The position numbers and the translations under genes are program-made. Below are positions 60,315 to 64,000 of a stretch of DNA of 64,000 bases, piece after piece. The DNA comes from Pseudomonas sp. K2I15 (GTDB lineage: Bacteria > Pseudomonadota > Gammaproteobacteria > Pseudomonadales > Pseudomonadaceae): NCBI RefSeq assembly GCF_002204795.1, contig NZ_NIXO01000004.1, positions 103,743 to 167,742 on the forward strand. Direction: 5' to 3'. The stretch's first letter is position 1. Each line of letters starts with the position of its first letter. Under the pieces are notes generated by a model. That model saw only the letters and a program-made list of their open reading frames with translations, was not told where the DNA came from and made no database searches.

Positions 60315-61313
60315 TCAGCCGCGCTTGGCACGGTAAATGCGAAAACCCTGGCCTTCAGCCTTGATCGCGCACACGCCCAGATGCTCTTCAATCAGCGGTT
60401 GGTACTTCAGGAAGCTATTTGCAACCAGGCGAAGTTCACCGCCTTTTGCCAGATGTTTGGCCGCTTTTCGCAGCAAGTTCTCGGTGGCGAAGTAATCGGT
60501 GTGCACCCCGACATGGAACGGCGGGTTGCTCAGAATCGTGTTCAGATTCATCGGCGCGGCGTCGATGCCATCACCGGTCAGCACCTCGGCTTCCAGACCA
60601 TTGGCCGCCAATGTCAGGCGACTGCTGGCGGCCGCGAAGGCATCCACATCGAGCAGTGTGACCGTGTTATGCGGGTAACGCCGCTTGACCGCCGCCCCGA
60701 GTACGCCCGCTCCACAACCGAAATCCAGCAGGTGGCCGCTCGGCAACTTGTCCAGATGCTCCAGCAACAGCGCTGTGCCGCGATCCAGGCGACCATGGCT
60801 GAACACGCCAGGCAGGCTCACTACCTTGAGCGGCCCTTCAGCCAGCGGCACCTCGAACACCTGCGCCAGGCTTTCCAGTTCTACCGGCTCAGGGGCGTTG
60901 GCCACCGTCACCAGCCACAACTGGCAATGCCGCGCATTGTCGAGCTTGCGCGGTTTGCCGAACGGGTTCAGTTGTTTGGCCGCGCTTTCGATGCCGCCTT
61001 TCTTTTCCCCTACCAGGTACAACTCTTTACCGGGCAAACGCGCAGCCACGGCATTGAGCAGGTAGTCGGTCAGGTCCTTGGACTTGGGCAGGAACACCAC
61101 CGCCGTCTCGAACGAACGCTCGGGTACGTTCACGCCAAACTGGCTGCGCTCGGAAAAACGCGCGTCCAGTGCGGCCTGATCGCCGGCGTGCCAGCTCCAG
61201 CCGTGGGCGTTGGGCAGGCGGCCCAGCAGGTCGTCGGCGGGCAAGCCCACCAGCAGCACGTCGCCTTGAAAAAGTTCGGCCTGACGAAGCAGTACTTCAC
61301 TGCGCGGATCCAT
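60315..61313 (-). CDS. rsmC: 16S rRNA (guanine-1207-N2)-methyltransferase RsmC
   Basis: 332-aa SAM-dependent methylase of 30S subunits. It has two methyltransferase-like halves; the C-terminal one holds the SAM motif [15 protein letters not shown] and the target motif NPPFHVG. The N-terminal half is degenerate, as in the family. Length is close to E. coli RsmC. Confidence 0.93.
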   Translation of the reverse strand: MDPRSEVLLRQAELFQGDVLLVGLPADDLLGRLPNAHGWSWHAGDQAALDARFSERSQFGVNVPERSFETAVVFLPKSKDLTDYLLNAVAARLPGKELYLVGEKKGGIESAAKQLNPFGKPRKLDNARHCQLWLVTVANAPEPVELESLAQVFEVPLAEGPLKVVSLPGVFSHGRLDRGTALLLEHLDKLPSGHLLDFGCGAGVLGAAVKRRYPHNTVTLLDVDAFAAASSRLTLAANGLEAEVLTGDGIDAAPMNLNTILSNPPFHVGVHTDYFATENLLRKAAKHLAKGGELRLVANSFLKYQPLIEEHLGVCAIKAEGQGFRIYRAKRG

Positions 61314-61343
61314 GGTCTGCTCCTTGAAAAGGGGCGCAGTTTA

Positions 61344-62309
61344 TCAACTGACGACGCGCAGCGGGGCGCCGCTGAAAAAGCCCTCGGCGTTTTCGATCAA
61401 TTGGCCGACGATCCGCTGCCGGGCTTCGCGGCTGCCCCAGGCGTTGTGGGGCGTGACGATCAAGCGCGGAATGTCGCCGGCCAGCAGCGGGTTGCCGTTG
61501 ACCGGGGGCTCTACGCTCAATACATCGGTCGCCGCGCCGCCCAGGTGACCGCTGCGCAAGGCATCGGCCAGGGCCTGTTCGTTGATCAAACCACCGCGGG
61601 CCGTGTTGACGATAAACGCGCCGGGTTTGAGCAGCGCCAGTTCGCGGGCACCGATAAAGTCGCGGGTGTGTTCGTTGAGCGGGCAGTGCAAGGTCAACGC
61701 GTCAACCTGCGTGAGCAACTCGTCCAACGGCACACGATCGGCCCGGGCCGGACGGCCTGGAATCGCGCCCAGAATCACGCGCATGCCAAAGGCTTCAGCC
61801 AGGCGCGCAACAGCACCACCCAATTCGCCATGGCCCAGCAGGCCGAGGGTTTTGCCTTCCAGCTCGACAATCGGATAATCCAGCAGGCAGAACTGCTTGG
61901 CTTTTTGCCAGAGCCCCGCTTGCACATCCCGCTGATAGTCGTTCAGGCGTGTCGCCAGATTGAGCAGCAACATCATCGTATGCTGTGCCACCGACGGCGT
62001 GCCGTAACCCTGGCAGTTGCTCACCGTAACGCCGTGGGCGCGGGCGGCGGCGAGGTCGACGTTGTTGGTGCCGGTGGCGGTCACCAGGATCAGTTTCAAC
62101 TCGGGGCACGCCGCCAGGGTCTCGGCATTCAGGGTGATCTTGTTGCTGATCGCTACCTGCGCGCCTTGCAGGCGTTCTACAACGTTCTGCGGCGTGGTCT
62201 GCTCGTACAGACTCAGTTCGCTGAAGATTGCCCGCAACCCGCTGAGGTCCAGGTCCCCGAGGTCCAGGGAAGGGTGATCAAGGAAGACGGCGCGGCGATT
62301 GTTCGTCAT
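61344..62309 (-). CDS. D-2-hydroxyacid dehydrogenase (glycerate-dehydrogenase-like)
   Basis: 321-aa NAD(P)H-linked oxidoreductase. Glycine-rich GLLGHGELGGAVARL is the cofactor motif; the catalytic Arg lies in NTARGGLINEQ and the catalytic His in TPHNAWGSREARQ. Closest to glycerate/hydroxypyruvate-reductase types. ATG 62309 is preferred to an upstream TTG. The real substrate is not resolved. Confidence 0.88.
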   Translation of the reverse strand: MTNNRRAVFLDHPSLDLGDLDLSGLRAIFSELSLYEQTTPQNVVERLQGAQVAISNKITLNAETLAACPELKLILVTATGTNNVDLAAARAHGVTVSNCQGYGTPSVAQHTMMLLLNLATRLNDYQRDVQAGLWQKAKQFCLLDYPIVELEGKTLGLLGHGELGGAVARLAEAFGMRVILGAIPGRPARADRVPLDELLTQVDALTLHCPLNEHTRDFIGARELALLKPGAFIVNTARGGLINEQALADALRSGHLGGAATDVLSVEPPVNGNPLLAGDIPRLIVTPHNAWGSREARQRIVGQLIENAEGFFSGAPLRVVS

Positions 62310-62393
62310 CAACTGTACCTTTTGCGGCGGGATTCGAAGGCGTAATCTGCCGAGCCTATCAGATGAAATAATCAGTTACTTCCTGGAGTGTGC

Positions 62394-63026
62394 ATGTACC
62401 TCACCGAGTTCTTGACCGTGGCACTGATTCACCTGTTGGCGGTAGCCAGCCCTGGCCCGGATTTCGCCGTGGTGGTGCGTGAGAGCGTGACTCATGGCCG
62501 GCGCGCCGGGACCTGGACGGCCCTGGGCGTCGGCTCGGCGATTTTCCTGCACGTGGGGTATTCGCTGCTGGGCATCGGCTTGATCGTGTCCCAGTCCATC
62601 GTGCTGTTCAACGCGCTGAAGTGGGCGGCGGCGGCCTACCTGCTGTACATCGGCTTCAAAGCCCTGCGCGCCCAGCCGGCCAAGCCTGCCAGTGACGAAG
62701 ACCTGGACCTTGAGGTGGGCGAGCGAACCGCACGTGGTGCGTTCACCTCAGGGTTTGTCACCAACGGCTTGAACCCCAAGGCCACGCTGTTCTTCCTGTC
62801 GCTGTTCACTGTGGTGATCAACCCGCACACGCCGCTGGCAGTCCAGGCCGGTTACGGGGTTTACCTGGCCGTGGCGACCGCGATCTGGTTTTGCCTGGTG
62901 GCGATGCTGTTCAGCCAGCAGCGCGTACGTGCCGGTTTTGCGCGCATGGGGCATTGGTTTGATCGGACGATGGGGGCGGTGCTGATTGCCATCGGGGTGA
63001 AGCTGGCGTTTACCAGCATGAAATAG
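62394..63026 (+). CDS. LysE-family amino acid exporter
   Basis: 210-aa inner-membrane exporter of the LysE/RhtB type. The N-terminal LTVALIHLLAVASPGPDFAV and the later GFVTNGLNPKATLFFLSLF are signature segments; six helices are predicted. TGGAG precedes ATG 62394. Transported solute unknown (amino acid or related). Confidence 0.9.
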   Translation: MYLTEFLTVALIHLLAVASPGPDFAVVVRESVTHGRRAGTWTALGVGSAIFLHVGYSLLGIGLIVSQSIVLFNALKWAAAAYLLYIGFKALRAQPAKPASDEDLDLEVGERTARGAFTSGFVTNGLNPKATLFFLSLFTVVINPHTPLAVQAGYGVYLAVATAIWFCLVAMLFSQQRVRAGFARMGHWFDRTMGAVLIAIGVKLAFTSMK

Positions 63027-63041
63027 GCCATTGGTCAAATT

Positions 63042-63614
63042 TTATTTCGGACATGACGGGGGCTCCGGCAGGTGCAGAGGGGTTTTGATCGGATATTCGG
63101 GGCTGCCGTAGGCGTAGCAGGACGTGGTGACCTGGAGCTCGTCGCATGGCAGGAAATGCACGGTGAGGCCGCAAACTTTTTGGCCGGTGTAGTCGGGGAT
63201 TGGGACTCGTTTGGAGTGTTGGCGTTTTTGGGCGTCGATTTCCTTTTTCCAAGCCAAAAACTTGGGCCAATCACCAAAACCCGAAAAGCCTTCTGAGCTA
63301 CCTACCCCGGTTTCCCAGTCAACACGCACAGTCATACCTGGTTGCCACCGAGCCGGAGCGATATAGCAACACCCTCCTCCGCCCCCCTGATAAGGACCAA
63401 TGATGTCGATACCCGAGCGCCCATCCACACTGAAATGGTTGATAGCCCAATGAGTGTGGTTAATCGCCTCAAGGGTGCCGGCCTGCGCATTTTGAACGAG
63501 CGCGATGCCAGCCAACCCGCAAATCGCACCGACTATCGAACGCCACCAGCCAAACTTGAGCAAAGGTTTGACGCCTTGTGCAAGCCGGCGGAAAACAGAC
63601 TCAAACCTGCGCAT
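63042..63614 (-). CDS. DUF3304-like exported protein, probable immunity protein
   Basis: 190-aa protein with an N-terminal membrane/signal segment (about 22-44, ending NAQAG) and a Cys-rich mature part (GGGGCCYIAPARW; WPKFLAWKKEIDAQ; VCGLTVHFLPCDEL). It resembles DUF3304 proteins. Its start overlaps the stop of the upstream partial gene by 14 bases, so they are translationally coupled. In T6SS lipase loci the exported partner protects the producer from its own effector; that role here is inference. Confidence 0.65.
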   Translation of the reverse strand: MRRFESVFRRLAQGVKPLLKFGWWRSIVGAICGLAGIALVQNAQAGTLEAINHTHWAINHFSVDGRSGIDIIGPYQGGGGGCCYIAPARWQPGMTVRVDWETGVGSSEGFSGFGDWPKFLAWKKEIDAQKRQHSKRVPIPDYTGQKVCGLTVHFLPCDELQVTTSCYAYGSPEYPIKTPLHLPEPPSCPK

Positions 63615-64000
63615 CTTTAAGCTCCTTCGCCCTGGCGTAGTAAGCCTGCCAAAGCTCATCGATGGCTTTGTGCGCCTCCGCACGGCGCTCATCCGTCATG
63701 CCCGGCTGCTGCGCCACAAGGGCTGGGTCAGCGAACAGCGGGGTCTCGGCGCCTGCGACCATCACTCCGTCTTCTTCGCGATACAACGCAATGTCTCTCC
63801 TGCCCGCATCGCCGAAGAACACCATGCGCAGTTTGAAATAACTGCCAAATGGCTCGCGGCCTGCCTTATACAAAAACCAGGCGCGGGAGTCGTGGACCTG
63901 ATCATCGAACAGGGCGCGCAATAGCCCCTCAGGTTTGTTGGCGTTGCGACCCTCATCGACGTTGAGCCGGGTGCGTTCGTCAATATGATTACGCTCGTGT
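63601..64000 (-). CDS. Partial T6SS lipase-effector C-terminus (cut by window edge)
   Basis: The visible 132 residues run from the right edge to the stop at 63601, beginning HERNHIDERTRLNVDEGR. ALFDDQVHDSRAWFLYKAGR and GSYFKLRMVFFGDAGRRDIA look like the catalytic-His end of Tle/DUF3274-type phospholipase effectors delivered by type VI secretion. The 5' part lies outside the window, so family assignment is tentative and the start is unknown. Confidence 0.55.
   Translation of the reverse strand, partial: HERNHIDERTRLNVDEGRNANKPEGLLRALFDDQVHDSRAWFLYKAGREPFGSYFKLRMVFFGDAGRRDIALYREEDGVMVAGAETPLFADPALVAQQPGMTDERRAEAHKAIDELWQAYYARAKELKDAQV

Overview
The window is a chromosomal segment of a fluorescent Pseudomonas (P. 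fluorescens group). The inference rests on GC-rich coding, on gene orders typical of that genus (gatCAB opposite mreBCD-maf-rng; fagA-fumC-orf-sodA-ZIP; lptCAB-rpoN-hpf-ptsN-rapZ-ptsO; mlaFEDCB-ibaG-murA-hisGDC; uraA-upp opposite hpt; mqo) and on many paired REP palindromes between genes. I saw no tRNA, rRNA, CRISPR array, insertion sequence or phage gene. Most of the window is conserved core genome; accessory content is mainly the aldarate island at the left and a probable type VI secretion effector/immunity pair cut by the right edge.

Left part (1-11.4 kb): the end of the stringent-starvation locus (sspB), then a galactarate/glucarate catabolic cluster: a FadR-type GntR regulator, KDG dehydratase, 2-oxoglutarate semialdehyde dehydrogenase, an MFS aldarate transporter and galactarate dehydratase, together converting aldarates to 2-oxoglutarate. 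A phospholipase-C-like gene is divergent from it. An AEC carrier, a carboxymuconolactone-decarboxylase-like protein, a Na+/Ca2+-exchanger-family protein with both signature acidic residues replaced, and a small RlpA-like lipoprotein follow.

Centre-left (11.4-32 kb): gatCAB (tRNA-dependent amidation) faces mreB-mreC-mreD-maf-rng-yhdP-nitrilase-tldD (cell shape, nucleotide sanitation, RNA processing, envelope). mreC appears to start at an ATT codon. darP and pmbA follow, then the iron-responsive fagA-fumC-orf-sodA-ZIP operon with a Fur-box-like site.

Centre (32-47.7 kb): on the minus strand, kdsD-kdsC-lptC-lptA-lptB-rpoN-hpf-ptsN-rapZ-ptsO (Kdo and LPS transport, sigma-54, nitrogen PTS). Divergent from it on the plus strand are mlaFEDCB, ibaG, murA, hisG, hisD and hisC. 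A 255-bp element with 32-bp terminal inverted repeats sits between hisG and hisD.

Right part (47.7-64 kb): nucleobase salvage (uraA-upp, hpt), small conserved proteins, malate:quinone oxidoreductase whose C-terminal tail is encoded by a REP arm, several small Pseudomonas proteins, an acyltransferase, a SRAP-family protein with altered active-site residues, an M48 lipoprotein protease, a TMEM165/GDT1-type cation exporter behind a yybP-ykoY (Mn2+) riboswitch, rsmC, a 2-hydroxyacid dehydrogenase, a LysE exporter, and finally a DUF3304-like exported protein downstream of the truncated C-terminus of a probable T6SS lipase.
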